Below, in pieces: positions 42,408 through 52,083 of a stretch of DNA of 64,000 nucleotides (its first letter is position 1; each line of letters opens with the position of its first letter). The notes under the pieces are model-generated. The model was not told where the DNA came from. It saw only the letters and a list, made by a program, of their open reading frames with translations, and ran no database searches. The translations under genes were made by a program, and so were the position numbers. Source of the DNA: Paraburkholderia megapolitana (lineage in GTDB: Bacteria; Pseudomonadota; Gammaproteobacteria; Burkholderiales; Burkholderiaceae); the NCBI RefSeq assembly GCF_007556815.1, contig NZ_CP041743.1, forward strand, positions 124,001 to 188,000, in the 5' to 3' direction.

Positions 42408-43898
42408 TCACCCCGCAACCGCCGCGCTCCGTTGCAACGCGATGCGCTGATGGTGCACGAGCAGCGTACTCAGCCCGATGCAGATCGCCATCAACACGGC
42501 GTTGATCGCGAGGCTCGACTGGAATGCATGCGCGTAGCTTTCCGGTGTCGAGCGGCCGGCGAGCACACCGAAGAACGCACCGCTGATCGCCGCAGTACCG
42601 AACGCCGAACCGATCTGCAACGTCGACGACACGACACCCGATGCGAGCCCGGCCTTGGCAGGCTCGACTTCGGTGAGCACGATGCGCACGATCGACGGCA
42701 ACAGCAAGCCGTGGCCGATACCCGCGCACACCAGACCAGCATAGAACAACAGGTCGGGCGTTTCGGCATGCGTCGCGGCCCATCCTGTCACGGCGAAACC
42801 GCTGGCCAGCATCGTGAAGCCGAGCGTCAGCACATGACTGCCGATACGCCGCACCACCGCGGGCGAGGTCAGCGGTCCGATCAGGAAGCCGATCGCGAAC
42901 GGCATGATGGCGATGCCGGAGGCGAGCGGTGTCCAGTGCAGACCTGTCTGCAGATAGATGCCATAGGTCAGGAAGAACGCGCTGTTGCAATAGAACAGGA
43001 ACGCGAGCACGAGCCCCAGAGAAAACGCCGGATTGCGGAACAGCAGCAGATCGACGAGCGGATGACCGCCGGCTCGCTCGACGCGCTTTTCCGTCGCGAC
43101 GAACCATGCGAACGCCGGCACCGCGAGTGCGAACATCACGAAGGTCCAAGCGGGCCAACCGGCTTCACGGCCATGCGTCATCGGATAGATGACCAGCAGC
43201 AGCAACAGCGACAGCAACGCGACGCCCTTCAGGTCGACACCGGTCTTCGTGGCCGGACGATTCTCGGGCACGAACTTCCACGTACCGATGAACGCCAGGA
43301 TACCGACCGGCACGTTGAGCAGAAAAATGATCCGCCAGTCGAGACCGAACGGCCGATAGGTGATCAGCGCGCCGCCCCCAAGCTGCCCGACGATCGACGA
43401 CAGACCGAACACGAAACCGTAGATGCTCATCACCTTCGTTTGCCGGTGTGCCGGTACGACGGCGCGGATGGTCGCCAGGACCTGCGGCGCCATCACCGCG
43501 GCCGCAATGCCCTGCACGATGCGTGCGAGCACCAGCATGTGGCCGCTCGTCGCGAAGCCGCACATCGCCGACGAAATCACGAAGCCGGCCATCCCGGCGA
43601 GAAAGACCTTGCGCCGGCCGAAAATATCGCCAAGCCGGCCGCCGGTGATCAGCAGCACGGCATACGCAGACGCGTACGCGGAGACGATCAGTTGCAGCTG
43701 GGCATCGGTGGCGCCGAGGCCGGTGTGAATTGCCGGCAGCGCGAGATTGACGATGAAGTAATCGAGCGGCGCGAGGAACGCACCGATGAACAGCACGCCG
43801 AGCGCGACCTTGCTCAGTTCGGCGGGCGCGGCGCGTCGCCCACCCGTCCCGCGCACGGCAACACCATTCGGCGCCGATTTGATGCATTCGCTATTCAT
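42408..43898 (-). CDS. DHA2-type MFS multidrug efflux transporter
   Basis: This 496-residue protein has about 13-14 hydrophobic segments. Motifs are LDYFIVNLALPAI (motif near helix 1), GGRLGDIFGRRKVFLAG (motif A) and GQLGGGALITYRPFGLDWRIIFLLNVPVG (motif C region). It belongs to the QacA/EmrB-like drug:proton antiporters. The start at 43898 leaves a 31-base gap to tetR upstream, with which it shares orientation and an operator-like repeat, so tetR-efflux co-regulation is likely. Confidence 0.9.
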   Translation of the reverse strand: MNSECIKSAPNGVAVRGTGGRRAAPAELSKVALGVLFIGAFLAPLDYFIVNLALPAIHTGLGATDAQLQLIVSAYASAYAVLLITGGRLGDIFGRRKVFLAGMAGFVISSAMCGFATSGHMLVLARIVQGIAAAVMAPQVLATIRAVVPAHRQTKVMSIYGFVFGLSSIVGQLGGGALITYRPFGLDWRIIFLLNVPVGILAFIGTWKFVPENRPATKTGVDLKGVALLSLLLLLVIYPMTHGREAGWPAWTFVMFALAVPAFAWFVATEKRVERAGGHPLVDLLLFRNPAFSLGLVLAFLFYCNSAFFLTYGIYLQTGLHWTPLASGIAIMPFAIGFLIGPLTSPAVVRRIGSHVLTLGFTMLASGFAVTGWAATHAETPDLLFYAGLVCAGIGHGLLLPSIVRIVLTEVEPAKAGLASGVVSSTLQIGSAFGTAAISGAFFGVLAGRSTPESYAHAFQSSLAINAVLMAICIGLSTLLVHHQRIALQRSAAVAG

Positions 43899-43917
43899 GA
43901 CTATCCGTTCAAGAATT
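43897..43917. promoter_or_regulatory. Candidate TetR operator, copy next to the efflux gene
   Basis: A 21-bp element containing GTTCAAGAATT (43907-43917) matches 18 of 21 bases with the element at 44569-44589 upstream of tetR. It lies over the start region of the efflux gene. Confidence 0.55.
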
Positions 43918-43929
43918 AGTGAAAAAAAT

Positions 43930-44556
43930 TCAGACGAGCGCGCGCATCGCAATGTCCACGATCGCTTCGAGCTCGCGCTCATCGCTTTTAACTTTGCCGA
44001 GGACGCGCAACCCCTGGGTCATGCACAACAGAAAATCGGCCACCGCTTTTTCATCGAGCCGCGAATTGAACACACCGCTCGCCTGGCCGCGGATCACAGC
44101 CCCCGCGAGTAGCGTCGCGATGCGTCGCTGGATCGATTCGATGCGTTCGCGCACCTCCGCATCTTCGAGCGGCATCTCCAGCGTGGCATTGGTGATGAAG
44201 CAGCTGCGCAGCCCCGTCAGCGAAGACGCAATCCGCGTGTGGTGCAGCAAGGCGTTGCGCAATGCTTCGTCCGGCGGCAGGCTGGCATTGAGCCGCTCGC
44301 ACAGGCGCGCAATCGAACCGTCCGCGTAGTGATCGAGCGCGGCGAGCATGATGCCGCGCTTGTCGCCGAACACACCGTACAGGCTGCCGCGCAGCACGCC
44401 GGTAGCCTTGCAGAGATCGTCGATCGAGGTCGCGTGATAGCCGTGACGCCAGAACGTGTGACTCGCTTCGGTCAGCACGCTGTCCGTATCGAACTCGCGC
44501 GGACGGCCGCGCACGCAGACGTCGGACGGCTTTTTCGGGGTGGTGGCTTGATTCAT
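43930..44556 (-). CDS. TetR-family repressor
   Basis: This 208-residue protein has an N-terminal TetR HTH (LTEASHTFWRHGYHATSIDDL, GVLRGSLYGVFGDKRGIML) and a ligand-binding helical C-terminal domain with three Cys. It sits just upstream of the efflux gene on the same strand. The direct repeat in front of both genes is a candidate for its binding site. Confidence 0.92.
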   Translation of the reverse strand: MNQATTPKKPSDVCVRGRPREFDTDSVLTEASHTFWRHGYHATSIDDLCKATGVLRGSLYGVFGDKRGIMLAALDHYADGSIARLCERLNASLPPDEALRNALLHHTRIASSLTGLRSCFITNATLEMPLEDAEVRERIESIQRRIATLLAGAVIRGQASGVFNSRLDEKAVADFLLCMTQGLRVLGKVKSDERELEAIVDIAMRALV

Positions 44557-44568
44557 GGACGGAAGTTT

Positions 44569-44589
44569 ATGACTGCCTGTTCAAGAATT
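44569..44589. promoter_or_regulatory. Candidate TetR operator, copy upstream of tetR
   Basis: The second copy of the 21-bp element, with GTTCAAGAATT at 44579-44589, lies 13-33 bp before the tetR start. Its place suggests autoregulation. Confidence 0.55.
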
Positions 44590-44667
44590 CAAGCCAAACG
44601 GTGATCAACCCTGCTATCAGTAGGCCATCGCGTTGGTTGGGTTCTGTCAGGCCGCGCTGTCAGGCCG

Positions 44668-45513
44668 CTAAGGCGCCGGCCAGGTACCCGCCGCGGTCGC
44701 AAATAGCTCGTTGACCTGCTGGTTATTCGCCGCTTCGGCCGAATAACCGAACGTGCCGTGGTCGCGTATCTCGTGTGCGGCGCGCAAGAACGCGCCGAGC
44801 GCCGCACGGGCTAGCGAGCCGCCCACGCTGACCCGCTTTACGCCAAGTGCTGCCAGTTCGTCCACGCTGAAAAGGCCGCCTTGCAGTCCCATCAGCACGT
44901 TGACCGGCCGCTTGAGTGCCGCCGTGACTGCCGCGATGTCGTCACGCGTCTTCAGTCCCGGCGCGTACAGCACGTCGGCACCGGCTTCCTGATACGCGTG
45001 CAAACGGCGAATCGTGTCGTCGAGATTGGGTCGGCCGACCAGATAGTTTTCGGCGCGCGCCGTCAGCGTGAACGGAAACGGCAGACTGCGTGCCGCTTCG
45101 ACGGCCGCGCGCACGCGCTCGACCGCGAGATCGTGCGCGTACAGCGGGTCATCGGGACGGCCGGTCGAGTCTTCGATCGATCCGCCCACTACGCCCGCGG
45201 CTGCCGCGCGACGAATCGTTTCGGCGGCATCTTCGGGGCGGTCGCCGAAACCGTTCTCGAGATCCGCGCTGACCGGCAAGTCGGTGGCCGCGACGATCTC
45301 GGCCAGATGCACCATCATCTGGTCGCGGCCGACCGCGTTGTCCGGCAAGCCGCGTGAAAATGCGTAGCCGGCGCTGCTGGTTGCGAGCGCCTTGAAGCCG
45401 GCAAGCGCGAGTAGTCGCGCGCTGCCGATGTCCCATGGGTTCGGAATGACGAATGCGCCCGCGGCCTGATGAGCGGCCGCGAAGTCCTGCGCCTTTTCTG
45501 CCTGCGATTTCAT
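44668..45513 (-). CDS. Isocitrate lyase/PEP mutase family protein
   Basis: This 281-residue TIM-barrel protein has FVIPNPWDIGSARLLALAGF at the start, PVSADLENGFGD with metal-binding acids, GGSIEDSTG and LTARAENYLVG. These fit the PEP mutase/isocitrate lyase superfamily, short bacterial branch (oxaloacetate decarboxylase or phosphonopyruvate hydrolase-like). The substrate cannot be fixed. ATG 45513 (MKSQAEKAQ) is chosen; the upstream in-frame extension to 45690 has no family sequence. Confidence 0.88.
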   Translation of the reverse strand: MKSQAEKAQDFAAAHQAAGAFVIPNPWDIGSARLLALAGFKALATSSAGYAFSRGLPDNAVGRDQMMVHLAEIVAATDLPVSADLENGFGDRPEDAAETIRRAAAAGVVGGSIEDSTGRPDDPLYAHDLAVERVRAAVEAARSLPFPFTLTARAENYLVGRPNLDDTIRRLHAYQEAGADVLYAPGLKTRDDIAAVTAALKRPVNVLMGLQGGLFSVDELAALGVKRVSVGGSLARAALGAFLRAAHEIRDHGTFGYSAEAANNQQVNELFATAAGTWPAP

Positions 45514-45629
45514 CTGGAGTCCGTGATCGAGGGGGTTGGTTGCGCTGGCGGCACCACGCGGCTCTCGCGCACACCGCCGCCACTGAAAACAGGCGAGCAC
45601 CCTGCCCGCCTGCGACGCACAACGCCGCG

Positions 45630-46055
45630 TCAGGTCTCGAGTTTCGCGTCCATCGTAATGGTCGCTTTCAGTACTTTCGATACCGGGCAATTGGCCTTCG
45701 CACTGGCGGTCGCCTTCTCGAACGCGGCCTGGTCGCCACCCGGAATCTTCACCGCGACGTCGAGGTGCACCGCGGTAATCGCAAAGCCGCCGTCGACTTT
45801 ATCGAGCGTGAGCGTCGCGGTCGTGCCGATGCGCTCGGGCTTGATACCGGCCTGGCCGAGTTCCGCCGACAGCGCCATCGAAAAGCACCCTGCATGGGCC
45901 GCTGCGATCAGTTCCTCGGGGTTCGTGCCGATGCCGTTTTCGAAACGTGTCGCAAACGAATACTGGGTGTCCTTGAGGACGCCGCTGTCGGTGGAAATCG
46001 CTCCCTTGCCGTCCTGCAGGCCGCCTTGCCAGACCGCCGATGCCTTGCGCTTCAT
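45630..46055 (-). CDS. osmC: OsmC-family peroxiredoxin
   Basis: This 141-residue protein starts at ATG 46055 behind GGAGAAG. The two redox Cys lie in AAHAGCFSMAL and ANCPVSKVL, and TNPEELIAAAHAGCFSM is the OsmC signature. OsmC reduces organic peroxides with lipoyl or thiol partners. It is a stand-alone cytoplasmic gene 116 bases from the PEP mutase-family gene. Confidence 0.92.
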   Translation of the reverse strand: MKRKASAVWQGGLQDGKGAISTDSGVLKDTQYSFATRFENGIGTNPEELIAAAHAGCFSMALSAELGQAGIKPERIGTTATLTLDKVDGGFAITAVHLDVAVKIPGGDQAAFEKATASAKANCPVSKVLKATITMDAKLET

Positions 46056-46396
46056 CTCGCTTCTCCAGTAGGAACCGTGCCTGCACGGCGACGCGTTGTC
46101 TCGATGCCTGCCGCAGCGGCCACGCCCTGATTGCGCGGACCGGCATCGATCGCGTGACGCTGCGCACAACAGGGCGCGGGCGTGGACCGAACTTCATCAT
46201 AGGCCGTTCTTAATGCAGCGTTGTGACTGCGGCACTGCCGGGCGAATCGGCCATTGATGCAATTCACGCAAGAATCTATATCCGGATCTCCGCTTTTTGC
46301 GGCTTGCCTTACCAAATACACTCGCCGCAACAGATCTGGCAACGGCGCAACGTCATTCGCCCCGGTCTGATCAACAATCGATCGTCGGAGGTCACC

Positions 46397-46639
46397 ATGA
46401 AATCGTTTATTCCTGCAGCTCTTCTCGTCGCCGCTGCGCTCGCAGTGCCCGCTGTGTCGTTCGCGCAGCAATCCGACAGCACGGTCACGCGCGCGCAGGT
46501 TCGCGCCGAACTCGTATCGGCACAACAGGCAGGTCTGCTGAGCCAGCCCGATCCGGTCTATCCGCGTAACGCCGCGAACGTTCAGACGGTTGCCTCGGTC
46601 GCGCCGCAAGGGACGCGGCAGTTGGCAGCGTGGCGGTGA
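46397..46639 (+). CDS. DUF4148-type small exported protein
   Basis: This 80-residue protein has a signal peptide (MKSFIPAALLVAAALAVPA...) and the short DUF4148 pattern TRAQVRAELVSAQQAG ... DPVYP. This family is abundant in Burkholderiaceae with no known role. GGAGGT lies just before ATG 46397. Confidence 0.88.
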   Translation: MKSFIPAALLVAAALAVPAVSFAQQSDSTVTRAQVRAELVSAQQAGLLSQPDPVYPRNAANVQTVASVAPQGTRQLAAWR

Positions 46640-46770
46640 GCCGGTCGCAATGGGGCGTGCGTACGGCGCCTGATCAAGGGATCTTTGCGACGTATCGTGG
46701 CCAGTGAGCGTGGACAATAAGCGCGGGTAGTAAGCCGCGCCTGTAGCAGCAGCCAGCGACATGCATATGA

Positions 46771-46807
46771 ACGAGGGGATGCAACAGAACACGTTGCATC
46801 CCCTCGT
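46771..46807. terminator. Bidirectional terminator hairpin
   Basis: A perfect 15-bp stem (ACGAGGGGATGCAAC / GTTGCATCCCCTCGT) with a 7-base loop lies between the converging DUF4148 gene and the GH15 gene. There is no long T-run. Confidence 0.7.
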
Positions 46808-46853
46808 CACATCTGCGCCGGCGTAAAGGCGTCGGCACATAAACCCGCCGCAA

Positions 46854-48686
46854 TCACCCCGCGGCAGTTTCGGCCTGCACAGGGTGCCCCGCCGCGCGGA
46901 CCATCTGGTCCTCGTGATGCATCAGGTTCATCGCAGTGTGAACGAGCGCCACATGCGAAAACGCCTGCGGAAAATTACCGACGAGCCGGCCCGCGACCGG
47001 ATCGTATTCCTCCGCCAGCAAGCCGAGATCGTTCGACAGCGCCAGCAGGCGCCGGAACAACCGATGCGCATCGTCGATGCGACCGAGCAACGCGAGATTG
47101 TCGACAAGCCAGAAGCTACACGCGAGGAACGTGCCTTCTCCAGGCGGTAGCCCGTCGTCGTATTCGGTCGTGCGGTAGCGCAGCACGAGGCCATCGTGCA
47201 GCAGCTCGCGCTCGACCGCCGCGACGGTGCTCGCGATGCGCGGGTCCGACGGCGGCAGAAAGCCGACAATCGGCAACATCAGGATGCTCGCGTCGAGTTC
47301 GTCGCTGCCATAGCTCTGCGTAAACGCCTGCTTGGCCGGACTCCAGCCCTTCTCGCACACATCCGCGTGAATCCCGTCGCGCAGCGCGCGCCAGCGTTCG
47401 AGCGGTCCAGGCAAGCCGAATTTCTCCGCGGATTTCAGCGCGCAGTCGAACGCGACCCACGCCATCACCTTCGAGAACGTGAAATGCCGGCGCCCGCCGC
47501 GCGTCTCCCAGATCCCCTCATCCGGTTCGCGCCAGATCGTTTCGAGGTGTGCGAGTAGCGAGCACTCAACCGACCACACCGTGTCGTCGGCCTGCAGACC
47601 GCCGACGCGCGCAACGTGGAGCGCACCCATCACCTCGCCGAACACGTCGAGTTGCAGCTGGTTCGCGGCTCCATTGCCGACCCGCACCGGCTTCGATTCC
47701 TCATAGCCAGGCAACCAGTCGAGTTCGATCTCGGGCAAGCGGCGCTCGCCGGCTATGCCGTACATGATCTGGATCTGCTCGGGCGAGCCGGCCATGACAC
47801 GACCGAGCCAGCTGCGCCACGCGCGCGCCTCGTCGTAGTGGCCGCCGCGCATGAGCGCGAGCAGCGTGATCGTCGCGTCGCGCAGCCAGCAATAGCGGTA
47901 GTCCCAGTTGCGCGTGCCGCCGATGTGTTCGGGCAGCGACGTGGTCGGCGCGGCGACGATCCCGCCGGTCGGTTCGTAGGTGAGCGCCTTCAACGTGATC
48001 AGCGAACGTCGTACCGCGGATGCGTAGCGGCCCTGCACCTGGCAGCGCGCCGACCATTCGAGCCAGTAGTTCTCGGTGAGCGCGAGTAACGACAGCGGAT
48101 CGCGCGCAGGCGGCACACGCAGATGCGACGCGGAGTAAGCGAGCGCGAACGGCACGCGTTCATCCGCGTGGACCGTGAACTCCGCGACTGTCGCGCGCAG
48201 GTTTTCGCCGGACAGCAGCACCGGTGTGCGCAACACCACGGTATCGGGACCCGCAGTCGCCTTCATGCCGGCCTCGCGCGACAGCTGTGTCACCCACGGG
48301 ATCGAGCAGCCGTAGTCGAAGCGCAATACGAGTTCCGTGCGCATCTTCATCGCGCCGCGCCTGCCCACGACAATCCGCACGAGCTCCGACCATCCGTTAT
48401 CGGGCGGCATGAAGTCGATCACCGTGACCGCGCCGTCGGCACTTTCGTAGTCGGTTTCGAGAATCAGCGTGTCGCCACGGTAGCGTCGCGTCGTCGCTGT
48501 CACGTTTGCATCTTCGGCCGGCGCGAGTAGCCAGCGGCCGTGTTCGGGCGTACCGACGAGCGCGGCAAAACATGCGCCGGAGTCGAAACGAGGCCAGCAG
48601 AGCCAGTCGACCGAACCGTCGCGCGAGATCAGCGCTGCGGTATGGCCGTCGCCGACGAGGGCGTAGTCTTCGATGAGGTTAGCCAT
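46854..48686 (-). CDS. GH15-family glycoside hydrolase (glucoamylase/trehalase-like)
   Basis: This 610-residue cytoplasmic protein has the N-terminal beta domain (MANLIEDYALVGDGHTAALI, SVDWLCWPRFDSGACF) and the (alpha/alpha)6 barrel with GTRNWDYRYCWLRDAT and the second acid region LLAEEYDP...GNFPQAFSHVALV. Many bacterial members with this opening hydrolyse trehalose rather than starch. There is no signal peptide. The ATG at 48686 has no clear ribosome site. Confidence 0.9.
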   Translation of the reverse strand: MANLIEDYALVGDGHTAALISRDGSVDWLCWPRFDSGACFAALVGTPEHGRWLLAPAEDANVTATTRRYRGDTLILETDYESADGAVTVIDFMPPDNGWSELVRIVVGRRGAMKMRTELVLRFDYGCSIPWVTQLSREAGMKATAGPDTVVLRTPVLLSGENLRATVAEFTVHADERVPFALAYSASHLRVPPARDPLSLLALTENYWLEWSARCQVQGRYASAVRRSLITLKALTYEPTGGIVAAPTTSLPEHIGGTRNWDYRYCWLRDATITLLALMRGGHYDEARAWRSWLGRVMAGSPEQIQIMYGIAGERRLPEIELDWLPGYEESKPVRVGNGAANQLQLDVFGEVMGALHVARVGGLQADDTVWSVECSLLAHLETIWREPDEGIWETRGGRRHFTFSKVMAWVAFDCALKSAEKFGLPGPLERWRALRDGIHADVCEKGWSPAKQAFTQSYGSDELDASILMLPIVGFLPPSDPRIASTVAAVERELLHDGLVLRYRTTEYDDGLPPGEGTFLACSFWLVDNLALLGRIDDAHRLFRRLLALSNDLGLLAEEYDPVAGRLVGNFPQAFSHVALVHTAMNLMHHEDQMVRAAGHPVQAETAAG

Positions 48687-48722
48687 GAAAATTTTTGTTT
48701 GTAGCTCGGGAGGCGCGAACGA

Positions 48723-49627
48723 TCACAGTCCCGCGTAACGGCGCAATATCTTGCCGACGACACTGAATGCGTTGGAAATAGCCGGAATATCGTGATTGAA
48801 GAACAGGAACCCGTGAGGCAAACCGGACAATCGTTGCACCAGGGTTTCGACGCCCGCGGCCGCCAGCTTCAGCGCATAGGCTTCGCCATCGTCGCGCAGG
48901 GAATCGTATTCCGCTGTCAGTACGATCGCGGGCGCGAGCGACCGATGTGATTCCGCCAGCACGGGAGAAACATCCGGATTAGCGATGTCTGCGGTTCCGA
49001 GGCCGTACTGGGCACACATGAACTGTGCGCTCTCGAGCGTAATGTCCGGCCACTTCGCCTCACGTATCAAAGGTGAAGTCAGACGCATGTCGGTGGGGGA
49101 TAGATCAGGCATTGAAACAGCGGCTGCGACTCGTTTCTCGCCGCGCGGCGCAAAACCACTGCCGCGGCCAGGTTGGCTCCTGCGCTCTCTCCGCCCAGTG
49201 CGATCGACGCCGGGTCGCATCCGAGCTCGCGCGCATGACTTACTGCCCAGGAAAAGGCCGTGTCGCAATCATCCAGTCCAGCTGGGAAGCGATGCTCCGG
49301 CGCGAGCCGGTAACCGACCGCCAGCAGCGGGTAGCCCGATTTCTTCGAGATCCACGCGCACATCGCATCGTGCGTATCGAGGTCGCCCTGAAACCAGCCG
49401 CCACCGTGGATAAAGACGAGCAGCCGGTTGCTCAACGCGTTGTCCGGGCGATAAAGACGAACCGGGACGTCCCCAGCGTGAAAGTCTTGCGTCGCTACGC
49501 CATCGGGACGCGGAAAGGTATCTCCCAGCGCACGCATCCAGGCACGAACCTGGGGTATGACTTCTGGCGTTAGCGGTACGGGCGGCGTCGCATCGAGCAA
49601 CGCTGCCAGGTCGGGATCTAGGGGCAT
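48723..49627 (-). pseudogene. HSL-type alpha/beta hydrolase, apparent single-base frameshift
   Basis: ATG 49627 opens a frame with the hormone-sensitive-lipase motifs (VFIHGGGWFQGD, YRLAPEHRFPAG, GGESAGANLAA) that ends early at 49079 after CLIYPPPTCV. The rest, with VLTAEYDSLRDDGEAYA (Asp) and GLPHGFLF (His), is in another frame to 48723. Adding one G to the five-G run 49095-49099 joins them as CLIYPPTDMRLTSPL, giving 301 residues of normal length. Sequencing error or a true mutation are both possible. A LacI-operator-like element is about 55-67 bp upstream of the start. Confidence 0.82.
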
Positions 49628-49680
49628 TCCGTCTCCTTGTCCATTTTTAGAAGTGAACCCGATCGATATGTTGCACGAAA

Positions 49681-49694
49681 TGGTATCGATGTCA
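49681..49694. promoter_or_regulatory. LacI operator-like site 1 (hydrolase promoter)
   Basis: TGGTATCGATGTCA fits the pseudo-palindrome TGNNATCGATNNCA with a central CG, typical of LacI-family operators. It lies between the two divergent hydrolase genes. Related sites are at 49835 and 52084. Confidence 0.7.
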
Positions 49695-49834
49695 TTTTAA
49701 GAAGTCAAGGCCAGACTGAAGGCTCACCGTTGCAATGATGCGTCGATAAACTCCCTGTTTCCCGCTATTGTCAAACTAGGCAAAGCATGGTCTGATGCCT
49801 GCACGCAAATTTATCGAACATCCAGCGAGAGAAT

Positions 49835-49848
49835 TGATATCGATGTCA
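49835..49848. promoter_or_regulatory. LacI operator-like site 2
   Basis: TGATATCGATGTCA, the second copy, lies 25-38 bp upstream of the chosen start (49873) of the rightward hydrolase. Its place over the promoter or early transcript fits repression. Confidence 0.7.
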
Positions 49849-49872
49849 TACGCCATACCCGAGGATAAAAGC

Positions 49873-50802
49873 ATGCAACCGCCGGCACTAGCCAGCTGGG
49901 TCAGTCAGGAAGCGCAATCGCACTTTGCAGCGAATGTGGCCGGAATCGTCGCGCCACCGGGCGACATTGAGTCGACTCGCGCGCACTACGACACGATCAA
50001 TCACGCTCGCGTCGAACTCGCAAAACAGCTCTTCCCCACCAGCGTGGAACGACAGGTGCTGAACGGTGTGCCTGTCGATGTCGTATCGCCTCTCGGGCAA
50101 CCCGATAACGGGCATCGCCTGATCTGCCTGCATGGCGGCGCGTTTATGTGGGGCAGCGGCGATGGCGCTTTGGTGGAAGCCATACCCGTCGCTGCCGTAT
50201 CCGGCTGCACGGTTATCGCAGTGGACTATCGACTGGCGCCCGAGCACCTGTTTCCTGCCGCAACGGATGATGTTGTCGCGTGCTATCGAGCTCTTCTGGC
50301 GGATCGACCTGCGACCCGCATCGCCCTTTACGGTAGTTCGGCCGGCGCGATGCTGAGCGCCCAGGTCATCGCACGACTCATTGCGGACGGCACGCCCCTA
50401 CCCGGCGCGGTGGCCATGCTGCATGGAGCCGGCCTGGATCTGGACGGTGACTCAATGGCCGTCGCCCCCTGGCTGAACGGCATGGCGGCGCAGGGCGTCT
50501 CTGTGCCCCGCCCTGTACTGCCCTACCTCGCAGGCACGCATCCTGGCGACCCGCTAGTTACTCCCGGCGAGCGTCGGGCCGTATTCGAACACTTTCCTCC
50601 GAGCCTGCTCGTCACCGGTACGCGCGACTTTGCGGCGAGCTCGGTGTTCACGATGCATCGTCGGTTGCATATGGCGGGCGTGCCTGCGGAGCTGGTTGTA
50701 TTCGACGGCCTGTGGCACACGCATCACGTCGATACCGGGTTACCGGAGTCGCGCGAGGTGTTTGAGCTGCTTGCGCGCTTTTTTGCCACGCATCTGAAGT
50801 AG
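49873..50802 (+). CDS. Alpha/beta hydrolase (HSL/esterase-like)
   Basis: This 309-residue protein has LICLHGGAFMWGSG, VDYRLAPEHLFPAA, the nucleophile elbow GSSAG, the Asp in LLVTGTRDFAASS and His in LWHTHHVDT. It is an esterase of the hormone-sensitive lipase group. ATG 49873 follows GAGGA by seven bases. ATGs at 49843 and 49795 are in frame, but the first lies inside the operator-like site, so the later start is preferred. It ends five bases before the converging lacI-type gene. Confidence 0.88.
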   Translation: MQPPALASWVSQEAQSHFAANVAGIVAPPGDIESTRAHYDTINHARVELAKQLFPTSVERQVLNGVPVDVVSPLGQPDNGHRLICLHGGAFMWGSGDGALVEAIPVAAVSGCTVIAVDYRLAPEHLFPAATDDVVACYRALLADRPATRIALYGSSAGAMLSAQVIARLIADGTPLPGAVAMLHGAGLDLDGDSMAVAPWLNGMAAQGVSVPRPVLPYLAGTHPGDPLVTPGERRAVFEHFPPSLLVTGTRDFAASSVFTMHRRLHMAGVPAELVVFDGLWHTHHVDTGLPESREVFELLARFFATHLK

Positions 50803-50806
50803 CCCG

Positions 50807-51841
50807 CTACCCGATCGTCGAGGCTCGCACGGCCAGTTCGACCGGCAGCGGCCCCGGCACCTCGGACTCGCGATTGTTGATGAGGCTCAACACAACTTCG
50901 ACGAGCGCGCGTCCGGCAAGCGCCCAATCCTGCCGGATGGAAGTAAGCGGTGGAATATTGCTCAAGGCAATCGAGCTGTCGTCGTAGCCGACAACCGCGA
51001 CATCGCCAGGGATCGCAACTCCACGCGCGGACAACGCGTCACACGCGCCGGCAGCGATCTGGTCGCTCGCCGCGATGACCGCATCGAATTGCACGCCGTC
51101 GTCGAGCAGATCCGCCACCACACGCTGGCCCGCTGGACGCGAAAAATCACATGCAGACGCCTTGACGAGCATCGCCGAACTCTCCGCGAGCACGCCCCGG
51201 ACCCCATCGAGACGGCTCGCCACTTCTGGATGCTTTGGATTGCCCAGAAAGACAAAGCGCTGGCGCCCGATCTCCAGCAGATGACTCGCAGCCAGTTCGC
51301 CCCCTTTCCGGTTGTCGCTGCCCACCACCGCGAGCCCCGTGTCGCCGGCATGCCCCCATATCACGGTAGGCAGTCCGCACGCGGCCACTTCGGCGGCACG
51401 TCCGCCGCGCTCGCCCTGGCCCAGCATGATGACGCCATCGGCGGACACGTTGTTCGATGCCAGAAAGAGGTCGCTGGTCGTGACCAGCATGACGTGGTCG
51501 ATCGCCGCCAATGATTCAAGCAGGCTACCCAATACCAGCAGCAGGATCGGGTCGGTGGCCGGCCGGTCACCGTCGACAAGCTTCTCGATCACGACCGCGA
51601 TCGTGTGGGTGCGCTGTGTGCGCAGACTGCGTGCCGTCGTATTGAGGCGGTAGCCAATTTCACGCGCAACTTCGACGATCCGTTCGCGAACCTCGGGACG
51701 AACCAGAGCGCTATCCCGCAGCGCGCGGGACACGGTGATTTTCGACACGCCGGCCAGCTCGGCAACCATTTCCATGGTTGGCCGTTGATGGGCCACATCG
51801 CTGACTTTAGGGGCGGCCAAAACGTACTTGCGTTTCGACAT
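50807..51841 (-). CDS. LacI-family transcriptional repressor
   Basis: This 344-residue protein has a LacI HTH (PTMEMVAELAGVSKITVSRAL, followed by the RLNTTARSLRTQRTHTIAVV hinge) and a periplasmic-binding-protein-like sensor domain (VIAASDQIAAGACDAL, VAVVGYDDSSIALSNIPPLT, SIRQDW). It probably controls the hydrolases, the divergent MFS gene and the porin through the TGNNATCGATNNCA sites. ATG 51841 is chosen for length. An upstream in-frame ATG at 51916 adds 25 residues; neither has a good ribosome site. Confidence 0.9.
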   Translation of the reverse strand: MSKRKYVLAAPKVSDVAHQRPTMEMVAELAGVSKITVSRALRDSALVRPEVRERIVEVAREIGYRLNTTARSLRTQRTHTIAVVIEKLVDGDRPATDPILLLVLGSLLESLAAIDHVMLVTTSDLFLASNNVSADGVIMLGQGERGGRAAEVAACGLPTVIWGHAGDTGLAVVGSDNRKGGELAASHLLEIGRQRFVFLGNPKHPEVASRLDGVRGVLAESSAMLVKASACDFSRPAGQRVVADLLDDGVQFDAVIAASDQIAAGACDALSARGVAIPGDVAVVGYDDSSIALSNIPPLTSIRQDWALAGRALVEVVLSLINNRESEVPGPLPVELAVRASTIG

Positions 51842-52083
51842 AGAGGAGATATCGCTTCGAATCTGGTGAGGGGATAAGACAGCTGGCGTGCTGCTGGCCT
51901 GCCTGCCCGACGTCATGGTCCCGATATCATAGCACCCCGGTATTGTCGGACCAAATGACGTCTCGATGCGCCGTCAATCCGGCACATGACACCGAATCAC
52001 CCCCATATTGACGCTAGACCGGCACGAATTTACGTCACAAGGGCAAACCCGTAGAGCCAATTTCAATGTATCTCGATAGACTA

